Shown here: one piece after another, positions 1 through 8,716 of the stretch
How the letters are laid out: each line of letters opens with the position of its first letter
Numbering within the stretch: position 1 is the first letter of the stretch
Origin: NORP233 sp050186825
GTDB lineage: Bacteria; Planctomycetota; J058
Reading direction: 5' to 3'
Length of the DNA: 64,000 bases
NCBI GenBank assembly: GCA_050186825.1
Contig: JBFWYD010000005.1
Location: forward strand, 1-64,000
Notes under the pieces: model-generated
Told to the model about the DNA's origin: nothing
The model's database searches: none
The model's input: the letters and a program-made list of their open reading frames with translations, nothing else
Program-made: the position numbers and the translations under genes

Positions 1-46
1 CGAGGCCGAAGGAGCTACGTCCGGCGCAGGCGCGGAGGCCAAAGTG

Positions 47-127
47 CCTAGCCCGGCCATGCACGAGCGCTGCTCGCCCGCGGCTCCGCCGCGGGACGAG
101 CAGCGCTCGTGCATTGGCCGGGCTAGG
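47..127. repeat. Very long near-perfect hairpin downstream of the porin gene
   Basis: The arms 47-83 and 89-127 are reverse complements over about 37 bp, broken only by a bulged A (96) and T (115), around a 5-nt CTCCG loop. The ends read CCTAGCCCGGCC and GGCCGGGCTAGG. It lies 36 bp beyond the porin stop codon (minus strand), so it may end that transcript, but only a short T run follows on the minus strand. A REP/MITE-like palindromic element is the alternative. The structure is seen directly; its role is inferred. Confidence 0.75.
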
Positions 128-163
128 AAGTCGGCCGCGCTCGGCGGGACCGCTCGGAACCTC

Positions 164-1786
164 CTAGAACGCCAACTCGAGCGAGAGCGAGACCCAGTCC
201 TGCTCGGCGCCGGTGCCGCCGCGGCCGGTCGTGTTGCGCGCGGTCTCACGCACGTAGCGGCCGGGCCAGAAGTGCGAGTAGTTGAGCTTCGCGGTCAGCC
301 GCTCCCAGAGCACCGCCGAGGCGTAGAGGTCGAGCTCGGTGCCGACGAAGCCGTGGGCCTGGCCGCTCAGGTCGCGGCGCACCACGCCCGAGGTCCCGTA
401 CCAGGCGTCCTTGCGCTCGTCGAGGAAGAAGGCGTGCAGGTCCGAGTGCAGGCTGAGGTCGGACACCGGCAACGCCCAGCGCAGCTGGAGGCTCACGTCG
501 TGGAGGTTGCTCCAGCGGAAGAGGTCCTGCTGGCCGTGCAGGTCATGGGTGTTGGGCACCAGCGGGTCGAAGGTGTTGTTCCGACCATCGGCCGGGTTCT
601 TGTCGCCCGAGGCGTAGGCGTACTCCACGGTCAGGGCCAGGTGGGCGTCCTCGGCGTAGGCCCACTTGACCCACACCCGCCCGGCGCCCGCGATCGCCCG
701 GATCCGGTCGCGGTTCTGGTTGCCCGCCTGCCAGGCGAACTCCATCGAGTAGCCGACCCAACCGAAGTCGTGGTTGCTGCGCGCGCCGAGGGTCACGTCC
801 TCCTTGTTCCCCGGCGTGACTCGGGTCTCGCCGGCGAACACCCGGTCCGAGAGGTGGCGCCAGAACACGTAGAGGTCGAGGGTGTAGCCGTTCAGCCCGT
901 GCACGGTCGCGTAGAGCCCGCTGAACCAGAAGTCGTCGTTCTGGTCGCCCTTGGGGGCGAACACGCGCCCCTCGCGCACGTTGGCGGCGAAGGCCGTGAC
1001 CCACAGCCAGGGGCCGCCGCCCTCGGTATCGCCGAGGTGGCCGAAGACCTGCACGCCGTCCCAGCTGCGGGTGACGTTGCTGAAGTCGAGGCCCGAGATC
1101 AGGCGCCCGTCGCCGAGGTCGGGCACCTTCCAGCGGCCCACCCACACCCACAGCGGCCAGTCGAAGGGCTCCGCCAGCTCCACGAAGCCCTGGCGCAGGT
1201 CGAAGCCCGAGGCATCGACGTCGGCCGGGGCGTCGCCCCAGGTGCGGCTGTCCTGGAACTCGATGAAGGCCCGCAGATGGCGATGCGCCTGGAGGTCCAG
1301 CGACACCCGCGTGCGCAGCAGCTCGAAGTCATCGCCCTGGCTGGCGTCGTCGCTGGCCGGGCGTCCGGCCTGGCCGGGGATGCGCAGGTCACGTGGCTGA
1401 CGAAACTCGCCCCGGGTGCGGATCGCGCCGCCCAGGCGCAGGCGCATCCCCTTGGGGAGGTCCCAGCTGAGCGGCCCGCCGCCGTGGTAGCCGTAGTTGA
1501 AGTGCTCGCCGTAATAGCCGGCGTGGCCCTCCTCGACGGCGGGGGCCTCTTCCTTGGCCTTCGGCTGGGGCGCCGGGGCCTCGGGCTCGGAGAGGCGCCA
1601 CTCCGGCTCGGCCGCCGGCTCCTTCGGCTGCGGCTGAGCGCCGCGCAGGCCCCGCACCTCCTCCTCGAGCTTCCGGATCCGCTCGAGCAGCTCGGCCGGC
1701 GTCGGCTCGGGTGGCGCCTCCTGCCCGGCGGCCAGCGCCGTCAGGCCGAGGAAGAGCAGCAATGAGCCTGCGATGCGTCCAGTCAT
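164..1786 (-). CDS. Outer-membrane porin, alginate-export-like beta-barrel
   Basis: Predicted 540-residue outer-membrane protein. A signal peptide (about residues 1-21, ending ALAAG) is followed by a short coiled coil (PAELLERIRKLEEEVRGLRG, about residues 30-50) of the kind that trimerises or anchors porins in the periplasm. The rest is a long stretch of alternating aromatic/polar beta-strands. The segment from FELLRTRVSLDL through QDSRTWG, LRQGFVEL and WVGRWKVPDLGDGRLI to RSWDGVQV follows the alginate-export porin family pattern (PF13372-like), and the C-terminus ends LSLELAF, typical of a barrel end. ATG 1786 is preferred over GTG 1792 because a G-rich stretch precedes it. The substrate is unknown; alginate itself is not implied. 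It is last in the minus-strand block and is followed by a large hairpin. Confidence 0.72.
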   Translation of the reverse strand: MTGRIAGSLLLFLGLTALAAGQEAPPEPTPAELLERIRKLEEEVRGLRGAQPQPKEPAAEPEWRLSEPEAPAPQPKAKEEAPAVEEGHAGYYGEHFNYGYHGGGPLSWDLPKGMRLRLGGAIRTRGEFRQPRDLRIPGQAGRPASDDASQGDDFELLRTRVSLDLQAHRHLRAFIEFQDSRTWGDAPADVDASGFDLRQGFVELAEPFDWPLWVWVGRWKVPDLGDGRLISGLDFSNVTRSWDGVQVFGHLGDTEGGGPWLWVTAFAANVREGRVFAPKGDQNDDFWFSGLYATVHGLNGYTLDLYVFWRHLSDRVFAGETRVTPGNKEDVTLGARSNHDFGWVGYSMEFAWQAGNQNRDRIRAIAGAGRVWVKWAYAEDAHLALTVEYAYASGDKNPADGRNNTFDPLVPNTHDLHGQQDLFRWSNLHDVSLQLRWALPVSDLSLHSDLHAFFLDERKDAWYGTSGVVRRDLSGQAHGFVGTELDLYASAVLWERLTAKLNYSHFWPGRYVRETARNTTGRGGTGAEQDWVSLSLELAF

Positions 1787-1851
1787 CCCCACCCCCTGGG
1801 GGCGGGAATGTTGTCACAGGCATGAGACGCAGTCGAGGAGGAAGCGAGCGC

Positions 1852-2496
1852 CTAGGAGCGGAGATGCTTGGCGAAGTGCGCGAGCGTGCGCTGCCAGGCG
1901 TCCTTGGCCGAGGCCTCGTGGTAGGCCTCGGGGCGGGTGTCGTTGAAGAAGGCGTGACCCGCGCCCGGGTAGACCCTGATCGCGCTGTCCTTGCCGGCCG
2001 CGACCTGGGCCGCGACCCAGGCCTTGGCGTCGGGCACCGAGAAGAAGCCCTCCTCCTCGCCGAAGAAGACCTGGGTGGGCGCGCAGTCGCCGGCGACCGC
2101 GCCCTTGTCGGGCGGGAAGCCGTAGAAGGCGCAGGCCGCGTCCGCGCCGGCCTTGGCCGCCGCGAGCGTCGCGAGCGCCCCGCCCATGCAGAAGCCGACC
2201 ACGCCGACCTTGGCGCAGCCGCGCTCGCGCAGGGTCGCCACGGCCGCGGTGATCTCCTTGACCGCCAGCGCCCAGTCGAGGCCCTCCATCAGGTGCTGGG
2301 CCTCGGCCGCCTCGAGCGTGCTCTTGCCGTGGTAGAGGTCGGGCGCGAGCGCCACGTAGCCCTCGGCGGCGAAGCGCGCGCACACGTCCTCGATGTGCGG
2401 GACGATGCCCCACCACTCCTGGAGCACCACCACGCCGGGCGGGCTCGCGAGGTGTCCGGAGGCGGCGCCGTCGAGGAAGTGGATCGTCTGGCTCAT
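1852..2496 (-). CDS. Dienelactone hydrolase family protein
   Basis: 214-residue cytoplasmic alpha/beta hydrolase of the DLH family. The oxyanion/entry segment VVLQEWWGIVPHIEDVCARFA lies near the N-terminus, the nucleophile Cys is in GFCMGGA (about residue 119), and the catalytic His is in YPGAGHAF (about 188) with an Asp/Glu between them. This is the Cys-His-Asp triad of carboxymethylenebutenolidase. Length matches the family (about 220-240). The start is ATG MSQTIHF; the longer reading frame upstream is a high-GC extension running into the neighbouring gene and is rejected. The substrate is not predictable: these enzymes hydrolyse dienelactones or other cyclic esters. Flanked on the same strand by a secreted protein gene (74 bp upstream) and the porin. 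Confidence 0.85.
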   Translation of the reverse strand: MSQTIHFLDGAASGHLASPPGVVVLQEWWGIVPHIEDVCARFAAEGYVALAPDLYHGKSTLEAAEAQHLMEGLDWALAVKEITAAVATLRERGCAKVGVVGFCMGGALATLAAAKAGADAACAFYGFPPDKGAVAGDCAPTQVFFGEEEGFFSVPDAKAWVAAQVAAGKDSAIRVYPGAGHAFFNDTRPEAYHEASAKDAWQRTLAHFAKHLRS

Positions 2497-2570
2497 GGTC
2501 GAGGCTCCCGGGCCCGCGGCCCTGCGTCTGGTCGAGGGATGACTGCGTCTGGCTGATGAGGGATGGCTGC

Positions 2571-3686
2571 TTACTTCTTGCGAATCCCCTGCGTGGTGAT
2601 CCGCATCCCGTGGCGGGCCACCAGGTCGAGGAAGGGGGCGAGCTGGTCGCTCGTGACCTCGACCGAGAGGCTCACGCGCCCGCCCTTGGTCCGCCGCGCC
2701 TTGGCCAGCTCCAGCGCCTGGAGCTCCTCGGCCAGCTCGGGGGAGTCCTCGACCGTGACCCAGTCGAAGCCGACCCTCCCCATCGCGGCCAGGTCGCGCG
2801 CGGCCGTGAACAGGTGCCCCTCGGCGCTCGCGACCTCGCCCGCGTCGGCCACGAGCCACCAGCGCGCGCCGCTCTGGAGCACCCAGCGACCATCGGCCAG
2901 CCGGACCGCGTCGGTCACGCCTGCCGCGCGGGCGCGGGCGATCGCGGCGTCGCGACCGAAGGCGGCGGGCTTGACCACGAGGCGCGGGCGCGCGCTCCCC
3001 TCGTAGGCGCCGAGCTTGGCCAGGTCGCGCTGGCTGACCAGGAGCTCGCCCGCGGCCGTGCCCGTCCAGCGCCGCCAGCGGGTCAGCTCGACCGAGAGCC
3101 CGACCCCGCCGAAGGTCCCCGCGCGCTCCTCGCCCGCGGGGTCGCCGGCGCGCGCCGCGCCGGGCGACCAGGTCTCGACGTCCTGAATCGCGAACAGCGG
3201 CATGCCCGGCAGGTAGGGGATCGCCCGCCACTTGGCCTCGAGCGCCACCGGCGCCGCGCGCGGGACGAGGGGGACGTCGAGCTCGACCTTGCGCCCGGGC
3301 TGGAGCACCGAGACGCGCCGGTAGGGCTCGCCCTCGAGCCCGGCCACCACGGGCGGGAGCGGCATCCGCGCCGCGGGGCCCGGGTCGTCGTGGGCGCTGA
3401 AGGTCAGGGTCACGACCTCGTGCTCGATGGGGTCGAGGCTCACGCCCTTGAGCGGCAGGGTCCAGTCGCGGGCGGCCTTGACCTCGCCGGCGCCGGCCTG
3501 GGCCACGCGCGCCTCGACGCCCAGGAGCAGGAGCGGGCGCGAGCCCGTGTTGACGAACTCGAAGCGGACGTGCGCCGGGCGACCCTCCTCGACGGTGTCG
3601 CCGCCGAGCTTGACCGTGACCGGCTGAGCGGCGGCGGGGAGGGCCAGGGCCAGGAGCAGGCCGGGGAGCCAGCGGAGGGCGAACAT
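2571..3686 (-). CDS. Secreted protein of unknown function with CARDB-like N-terminal domain
   Basis: 371 residues with a clear Sec signal peptide (MFALRWLPGLLLALALPAAAQ). The first mature third (VTVKLGGDTVEEGRPAHVRFEF, NTGSRPLLLLG, PLKGVSLDPIEHEVVTL) reads like an immunoglobulin-like strand pattern of extracytoplasmic proteins. The remainder has no motif I recognise. A GAGGT Shine-Dalgarno lies 6 nt before the ATG. It follows the 3709-4551 gene by 22 bp and is probably co-transcribed with the FGE-type lipoprotein pair. No enzymatic function can be assigned. Confidence 0.7.
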   Translation of the reverse strand: MFALRWLPGLLLALALPAAAQPVTVKLGGDTVEEGRPAHVRFEFVNTGSRPLLLLGVEARVAQAGAGEVKAARDWTLPLKGVSLDPIEHEVVTLTFSAHDDPGPAARMPLPPVVAGLEGEPYRRVSVLQPGRKVELDVPLVPRAAPVALEAKWRAIPYLPGMPLFAIQDVETWSPGAARAGDPAGEERAGTFGGVGLSVELTRWRRWTGTAAGELLVSQRDLAKLGAYEGSARPRLVVKPAAFGRDAAIARARAAGVTDAVRLADGRWVLQSGARWWLVADAGEVASAEGHLFTAARDLAAMGRVGFDWVTVEDSPELAEELQALELAKARRTKGGRVSLSVEVTSDQLAPFLDLVARHGMRITTQGIRKK

Positions 3687-3708
3687 GGGAGACCTCGGGG
3701 TGGGTCGA

Positions 3709-4551
3709 TCAGTCCTTGTCGCGCGCCACCTGCGGGCGCACGAAGAGCGAGGGCGGGAGCTCGGGGTTGAGCTGCCAGCGCACCTGGAAGGTCCGCGAGG
3801 GGAGGCCCTTGCCGCGCTGGTCGTGGATGGTGCGCGGCAGGCGCACCTTCCCGCGACCCACGCTGACCTCGGCGTAGTCCTGGTACTCGCAGTAGCGCTT
3901 CTTCCCCTTGTCCTGACCGAGGGGGACGATCCCCATCGCGGCCACGGGGAGGTTGGTGTCCTTGTCGATCTGGATGCGGATCGTGAACGGGCGCTCGTGC
4001 TTGGCCCCGGGCGGCGGCGAGATCCGGGCGCGGATCACCTCGTGCCCTTTCGAGTTTCGCCCGCGGTAGTCCATCTTGGCGTCCTTGTCCTCGAGCAGCC
4101 CCAGCAGCAGCAGGGGGAGGAACAGGATGTCGCGCTCGTAGGCGCCCTCGCAGGTGTCCTTCTCGTTCAGGTCCTCGACGAAGGTCGCCACCCCCTTGGC
4201 GTCGCGGTCGCAGAGGAAGGCCTGGCCGCCGCCGACCACCACGTCGAAGCCAGCCCCGCTCTTGCGCCGCGAGGCGTAGTGCATCACCCGCCCCTCGACG
4301 CGCAGCACGTGCCGCTCGCGGATCGGGCCATCCTTGGGGTCGATGAGCAGGGTGGCCGTGCGCACGGCCTCCAACGCCTCCTTGCCGCCGAGCGCCTTGA
4401 CCGCGCGGGCCACGACCGCGCGCGCCTCGAGCGGCGCCGGGCCGACGCCCTCGTCGTCGTCGTCGTCCTGAGCCCAGGCGACGCCGGCGCCGGCGGGCCA
4501 TCCGCCGCAGCTCAGGGCCAGCAGGGCGGCCACCGCGAAGGCCCGGCTCAT
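3709..4551 (-). CDS. Secreted protein, possibly LolA/LppX-like beta fold, coupled to FGE-type lipoprotein
   Basis: 280 residues with a signal peptide (MSRAFAVAALLALSCGGWPAGAGVAWAQ) followed by an acidic DDDDDE patch. The mature part opens with a short helix (ARAVVARAVKALGGKEALEAVRT), a pattern common at the start of outer-membrane-lipoprotein-sorting-like domains, and continues as predicted beta strands with RIQIDKDTNLPVAAMGI near residues 195-212. The start codon overlaps the upstream stop by 4 bp (ATGA at 4548-4551), so translation is coupled to the FGE-type lipoprotein. The fold assignment is tentative. Confidence 0.6.
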   Translation of the reverse strand: MSRAFAVAALLALSCGGWPAGAGVAWAQDDDDDEGVGPAPLEARAVVARAVKALGGKEALEAVRTATLLIDPKDGPIRERHVLRVEGRVMHYASRRKSGAGFDVVVGGGQAFLCDRDAKGVATFVEDLNEKDTCEGAYERDILFLPLLLLGLLEDKDAKMDYRGRNSKGHEVIRARISPPPGAKHERPFTIRIQIDKDTNLPVAAMGIVPLGQDKGKKRYCEYQDYAEVSVGRGKVRLPRTIHDQRGKGLPSRTFQVRWQLNPELPPSLFVRPQVARDKD

Positions 4552-5495
4552 CGCGCTCCTCTCAGGTCCTGGGCGTCCCCCGCGGTGCGGAACCCGAGGG
4601 CCGCGCCGCGGTAGTCCCGTGGCTGGTCGTGGCGCATCGCGCAGCGCAGCAGGAGCGCCGCGGCGGAGGTCCAGCCGCCGCCGCGGATCACGCGATGGTC
4701 CGGGTCCTCGCGCCGCGGCTCGGGCGCGCCCTCGTAGGGCAGGAAGGGGCTGTCGGTCCACTCCCACACGTTGCCCGCCATGTCGAGCGCGCCCGAGGGC
4801 GCGGCCCCGGCGGGGAGGCTGCCGACCTCGGCAGTCATCCCCATCCGTCCCAGGCGCGCCACGGCGCGCGGCTGGCCGCCGGTGCTCGGCGGCGCCTCGC
4901 CCCAGGGGTAGGTGCGGCCGTCCTCGCCGCGCGCCGCGCGCTCCCACTCGTCCTCGCTGGGGAGGCGTCGGCCCGCCCAGGCCGCGAAGGCGTAGGCGTC
5001 CCACCAGTCGACGCACACCACCGGGTGCTTGGCGCGCGCGACCGGGTCGTAGGGCTCGGCCACGGCGCCCCAGGCGCGCTCCTCGGCGCTGGAGAGCCCG
5101 GGGCGGTGGTCCTTGTTGGCGGGCTCGTCGCGGTGGCAGAAGGCGTGCTCCTGCGCGTCGGGCGAGGCCAGGAACTTGGCGTAGGCCTCGTTGGTGACCT
5201 CGCAGCGGTCGATGCTGAAGGCCTCGGTCCTGCGCTTGGCGCGCGGGCGCTCGCTGTCCTGCCCGCCCCTCTGCGCGCCCTCGCTCCCCATCGTGAACTC
5301 GCCCGCGGGGACGAGCAGGTTCGGGAGCAGCGGCAGCTCGCCCCGGCGGACCCGCGCGCCCGCCGGGCCGGGCGTGGCGCTGGCCGAGGGCGTGGGGGAG
5401 CCCATGGTCGGGCCTGGCTGCGCCGTGACCGTGGCCGGCTGCTGGGGACAGCCGAGGCAGCACAGGAGCCCGATGAGCGCGACGGGTCGCTTCAC
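4548..5495 (-). CDS. FGE/sulfatase-modifying-factor-domain lipoprotein
   Basis: 315-residue envelope protein. GTG start, lipoprotein signal peptide with lipobox LLCCLGC, a Pro/Thr-rich linker, then a full formylglycine-generating-enzyme-like domain (about residues 60-305). Family landmarks: VPAGEFTMGS, FSIDRCEVTNEAYAKFL, VCVDWWDAYAFAAWAGRRLP, SEDEWERAARG, YPWGE, MAGNVWEWTDS, VIRGGGW and GFRTAG. Many such proteins lack FGE activity and serve as structural or binding modules. The Cys pair needed for oxidation of sulfatase cysteines is not evident in the C-terminal part (only LLRCAMRHD), and no sulfatase gene is nearby. A non-enzymatic or other oxidase role is therefore likely. Confidence 0.8.
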   Translation of the reverse strand: MKRPVALIGLLCCLGCPQQPATVTAQPGPTMGSPTPSASATPGPAGARVRRGELPLLPNLLVPAGEFTMGSEGAQRGGQDSERPRAKRRTEAFSIDRCEVTNEAYAKFLASPDAQEHAFCHRDEPANKDHRPGLSSAEERAWGAVAEPYDPVARAKHPVVCVDWWDAYAFAAWAGRRLPSEDEWERAARGEDGRTYPWGEAPPSTGGQPRAVARLGRMGMTAEVGSLPAGAAPSGALDMAGNVWEWTDSPFLPYEGAPEPRREDPDHRVIRGGGWTSAAALLLRCAMRHDQPRDYRGAALGFRTAGDAQDLRGAR

Positions 5496-5545
5496 GCGGG
5501 GCCAGGATAGTGGAAGAGCCCCGCGAGTGGGGGGCGGGCGCGGAC

Positions 5546-6652
5546 TCAGCCTCGGGTCGGGAGCAGCAGCCGGAACTCGGCCCCGGCGCCGGGGGTGCTC
5601 TGGCAGCGCAGCGCGCCCCCGTTGCGGCGCGCCAGCCGCTGGGCCGTGCTCAGGCCCAGGCCGCGCGGGGCGTCGGGCGTGGAGCCCTTGGTCGAGAAGC
5701 CGCGCTCGAAGATGCGGCGCCGGGTCTCCTCGTCGATGCCGGGCCCCTCGTCGCGCACCGCGACCCAGGCGTAGGTCCCCGGCGCGAGGCGGAGCTCGCG
5801 GGCGAGCTCCTCGGCGACGACCTCGCGCCCGGCCGCCACCAGGATGGAGCCGGCGGGCGGGGAGACCTCGCGCGAGTTGACCACGAGGTTGATCAGCACG
5901 CGCTCGAGGTCCAGCAGGTCCACCTCGACCTCGCCCGCGGGGCTGAGGTCGACGCTCACCCCGCGGCCGCCCAGGGCGGTCGCGCTGAGCACGGGGACCA
6001 GCTCGGCCAGGGCCGCCTCGAGCAGGGCGCGCTGCGGGCGATGGGGGAGGACCGGGGAGGTGTGGTCGAGGCGATCGGCGAGGAGGCTGGCCTGGCCGGT
6101 GAGCAGCTCGAGCTGGCGCAGGACGCCAGGGTCGGCCTGCCCGAGCCGGACGACCGCGCTCAGCGCGGACAGCCCGGTCAGCACGTTGCGGAGGTCGTGC
6201 GAGACCTCGCGGGCGGTCAGCGCGGCGGCCTCCAGGCGCTGGAGGTCGCGGGCCAGCCGCTCGACCTGGGCGCCCTGGCCGTCCTCGCCGCGCGCGAGCA
6301 GGGCCTGGAGCGCGCTGGCGCGGGTCACGGCCCCGCGGAAGGTGCCGTCGCGGCGCAGGACGGGCAGGGCCGCGCGCGACTGGCCGGCGAAGCGCCGCAG
6401 GACCTCGGGCAGGGGGGCGTCCTCGCCGACCGGCTCGACGGGCACCCGCGGGAGCTGGTCACCGAACACGCGCCGGGGGAAGCGCGAGACGTCGTGCCAG
6501 CCCACGAGCCCCAGGAAGGGGCCCTCGCCGTCCTCGCGCGGCTCGAACACCGCGAACAGCTGCTCGTCGTCGCCCTCGAGCCCGGGGCGCTCGAGCGCGG
6601 AGACGCGCACCACGGCCGGGTGCAAGGCGTCCAGCGCGGTGGGCGGGCTCAC
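5546..6652 (-). CDS. Soluble histidine kinase with N-terminal CBS-like domains
   Basis: 368 residues with no membrane segment. The N-terminal half (about 60-145) resembles a CBS pair (PLPEVLRRFAGQSRAALPVLRRDG followed by GAVTRASALQALL). Next comes a coiled helix, the H-box EVSHDLRNVLTGL (phosphoacceptor His about residue 159), and an HATPase_c domain with N-box LINLVVNSREVSP, G1 VRDEGPGID, F-box IFERGFSTKG and G2 GLGLSTAQRL. The layout is NtrB/ZraS-like. The GTG start overlaps the upstream stop (GTGA), coupling it to the 113-residue neighbour. No response regulator is adjacent, so the partner is unknown. CBS domains usually bind adenosyl nucleotides, suggesting cytosolic energy or nucleotide sensing (inference). 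Confidence 0.8.
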   Translation of the reverse strand: MSPPTALDALHPAVVRVSALERPGLEGDDEQLFAVFEPREDGEGPFLGLVGWHDVSRFPRRVFGDQLPRVPVEPVGEDAPLPEVLRRFAGQSRAALPVLRRDGTFRGAVTRASALQALLARGEDGQGAQVERLARDLQRLEAAALTAREVSHDLRNVLTGLSALSAVVRLGQADPGVLRQLELLTGQASLLADRLDHTSPVLPHRPQRALLEAALAELVPVLSATALGGRGVSVDLSPAGEVEVDLLDLERVLINLVVNSREVSPPAGSILVAAGREVVAEELARELRLAPGTYAWVAVRDEGPGIDEETRRRIFERGFSTKGSTPDAPRGLGLSTAQRLARRNGGALRCQSTPGAGAEFRLLLPTRG

Positions 6653-6990
6653 AGGGAGCTTTCGATGGTGACCTCGGGGTAGAGGTCGACGTGCAGGATC
6701 TCGTCCTCCGCCATCAGCGGCTTGACCCGCTGGAGGACGAAGCTCCGCAGCCGCTCCACTGGGATCCTGCGCAGGATCGCGCTCCGGATCAGGACGTCCG
6801 AGACGATCTCGTCCTCCTCGAAGGAGATCCGCTCGAAGGGGGCCGCGATCATCAGCTCGACCGCCTTGAGCAGCGCCATGCAGCCGATGGGCGCCTTCTT
6901 GCCGACCACGAGCGCGTCGTGGACGGGCGGCATCCGGAACGAGCGGATCTGCGAGCGGAGGAAGAAGCGGACATCGGCGGAGTCACTCAT
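6649..6990 (-). CDS. Conserved-looking small protein coupled to histidine kinase; function unknown
   Basis: 113 residues from ATG (MSDSADVRFFLRSQ). The stop codon overlaps the start of the histidine-kinase gene by 4 bp, implying coupled expression. It is mixed alpha/beta with a hydrophobic helix GCMALLKAVELMIAA and acidic EEDEIVSDVL; no signal peptide. I do not recognise a family. An upstream in-frame ATG (7128) would add a 46-residue extension that reads like non-coding GC-rich sequence. There is no good Shine-Dalgarno for either start. Confidence 0.55.
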   Translation of the reverse strand: MSDSADVRFFLRSQIRSFRMPPVHDALVVGKKAPIGCMALLKAVELMIAAPFERISFEEDEIVSDVLIRSAILRRIPVERLRSFVLQRVKPLMAEDEILHVDLYPEVTIESSL

Positions 6991-7162
6991 GGCCAGGACG
7001 ATACGCCTCGCGACACTCGACGCAAGCGGTCGCAGGCAGGGGTGGAGCGGCGCCGGCGGCCAGGAGTCTTGCACGCAGAACGGCGCCGTGCTCGCGCCCG
7101 TCGAGCCGACGAGCGCGAGCACGAGCACGAGCCGCTGACATCCGCGCGAGCGGACGTCGCCC

Positions 7163-8716
7163 TCAATCCGCGGCGTCGGGGGCGCCGCTCAGGGCCAGCT
7201 CCGGCTCGGGCGCGGGGAGCTGGCGGGCGACGCCCGGCAGCCCCGCCAGCAGCCGCTTGAGGTCCACGCCCGTCATGGCCTCGACGACGGCCGGCACCTG
7301 GGCGATCACGTCGGTCACGCTCTGGGTCACGCGCTCGACGCCCGTGCCGCCCGCGCCGTTGCCCGTGTTCACGAGCACGATCTTCTCGACCTGCTGGAGC
7401 GGCGCCGCCACGGCCTTGGCGATCTCCGGCAGCTTCTCGATGGTGAGCTGCCCGATGGCCGCGGCGTTGTAGCCGCGCCAGGCCTCGGCCTTCTTCTGCA
7501 TGCCCTCGGCCTCGGCCAGGTAGCGGGCCTTGAGCCCCTCGGCCTCCGCCAGGCCCCTGAGCCGCACGGCCTCGGCCTCGGCCTCGCCGCGGGCGCGGAC
7601 CACCTCCGCCTCCGCCAGGCCGCGCGCGCGCGCGGCCTGCGCCTCGGCCTCGGCCAGCGCCCGCAGGCGGCACTGCTCGGCCTGGACCAGGGTCTCGAGC
7701 CGGAAGCGCTCGGCCTCCGCGGGCTTGCGCACCGAGTGCTCGAGCTCCTTCTCGCGGCGCGCGATCTCGAGGTCCTCGAGCTCCACCTGGCGCTCGCGCT
7801 GGATCTTGCTCACGCCCAGCTGCTCGTCCATCAGCTGCTGGTTGACCTTGGTCTGCTCCAGCTCGTAGGCCATGTCGGCCGCGGCCTTGGTGCGCGAGAG
7901 CCGCGCCTCGAGCTCCATCAGCTCCACGCTCTTCTTGGACTCGGCGTTGGCCACCGCCAGGTCGGCGCTGATCTTGGCCAGCTGCGCCTCCTCGTTGCTG
8001 CGGGCGGCCGCGATGACCGCATCGCGCTCGGCCGTGGCCTTGCCGAGGGTGGCGTCGCGGTTGGCCGCGGCCTCGCCCAGCACGGCGTTCTTCTTGACCT
8101 CTGCCAGCTGCGGACGCCCCAGGGCCTGCATGTAGCCCGAGGGGTCCTTGACCTCGCGGATGGTGAAGCTCACCACCTGGATGCCCATGTTGGCCAGGTC
8201 CTCGGCCGTCAGGCGCTGCACGGTCTGGGCGAAGGCCTCGGGGTTGGCGTGGATCTCCTCGAAGGGGAGCGTGCTGATCACCGCGCGCAGGTGGCCCTGC
8301 ATCATCTGGTGGGCGATCTGGTTCATCTCCTCGGCGGTCTTGCTCAGGAACATCTCGGCCGCCGTCACGATCGAGATCGGGTCGTCGCTCATGACCTTGA
8401 TCTGGGCGATGCCGTCGACCTCGATGGGCATCCCGAACTTGGTGAAGAAGGGCGGGGTCTCGATCTCGAGGGTCATGAGCTCGACCGACATCCGGTCGAC
8501 CCGCTCGCGGATCGGCATCACGAAGGTCCCGCCGCCGTGGTAGACGCGGAAGTTCTTCTCGACGGTCTGGCCCGTCTCGCCGCACTCGTAGCGGCCGCGG
8601 CGGCCGGACACGATCAGGACCTCGTTGGGCCCGACCTTCTCGTAGCGGCTGGCGATGTAGATCCCCGTGCTGAGGAACGCGAGCAGCAGGGCGCCGGCGA
8701 TGTATAGCCCGATCAT
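7163..8716 (-). CDS. Flotillin/SPFH-domain membrane protein (YqiK/FloA-like)
   Basis: 517 residues. One N-terminal membrane segment (MIGLYIAGALLLAFLSTGIYIA), an SPFH domain (about 25-210; VGPNEVLIVSGRRG, FVMPIRERVDRMSVELM, FTIREVKDPSGY), then about 200 residues of Ala/Glu/Arg-rich coiled coil with repeated AEAE motifs (LAEAEVVRARGEAEAEAVRL), ending in an oligomerisation region. Flotillins scaffold ordered membrane microdomains. A clear AAGGAGG lies 7 nt upstream of the ATG. Its start overlaps the stop of the NfeD-like gene (ATGA at 8713-8716); nfeD-flotillin pairs are a known conserved operon, which supports both assignments. Confidence 0.9.
   Translation of the reverse strand: MIGLYIAGALLLAFLSTGIYIASRYEKVGPNEVLIVSGRRGRYECGETGQTVEKNFRVYHGGGTFVMPIRERVDRMSVELMTLEIETPPFFTKFGMPIEVDGIAQIKVMSDDPISIVTAAEMFLSKTAEEMNQIAHQMMQGHLRAVISTLPFEEIHANPEAFAQTVQRLTAEDLANMGIQVVSFTIREVKDPSGYMQALGRPQLAEVKKNAVLGEAAANRDATLGKATAERDAVIAAARSNEEAQLAKISADLAVANAESKKSVELMELEARLSRTKAAADMAYELEQTKVNQQLMDEQLGVSKIQRERQVELEDLEIARREKELEHSVRKPAEAERFRLETLVQAEQCRLRALAEAEAQAARARGLAEAEVVRARGEAEAEAVRLRGLAEAEGLKARYLAEAEGMQKKAEAWRGYNAAAIGQLTIEKLPEIAKAVAAPLQQVEKIVLVNTGNGAGGTGVERVTQSVTDVIAQVPAVVEAMTGVDLKRLLAGLPGVARQLPAPEPELALSGAPDAAD

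Noticed and set aside
4548..5495. Functional formylglycine-generating enzyme for sulfatases
   Set aside because: Fold motifs are present, but the active-site cysteine pair is not evident, the protein is a lipoprotein and no sulfatase gene is nearby.
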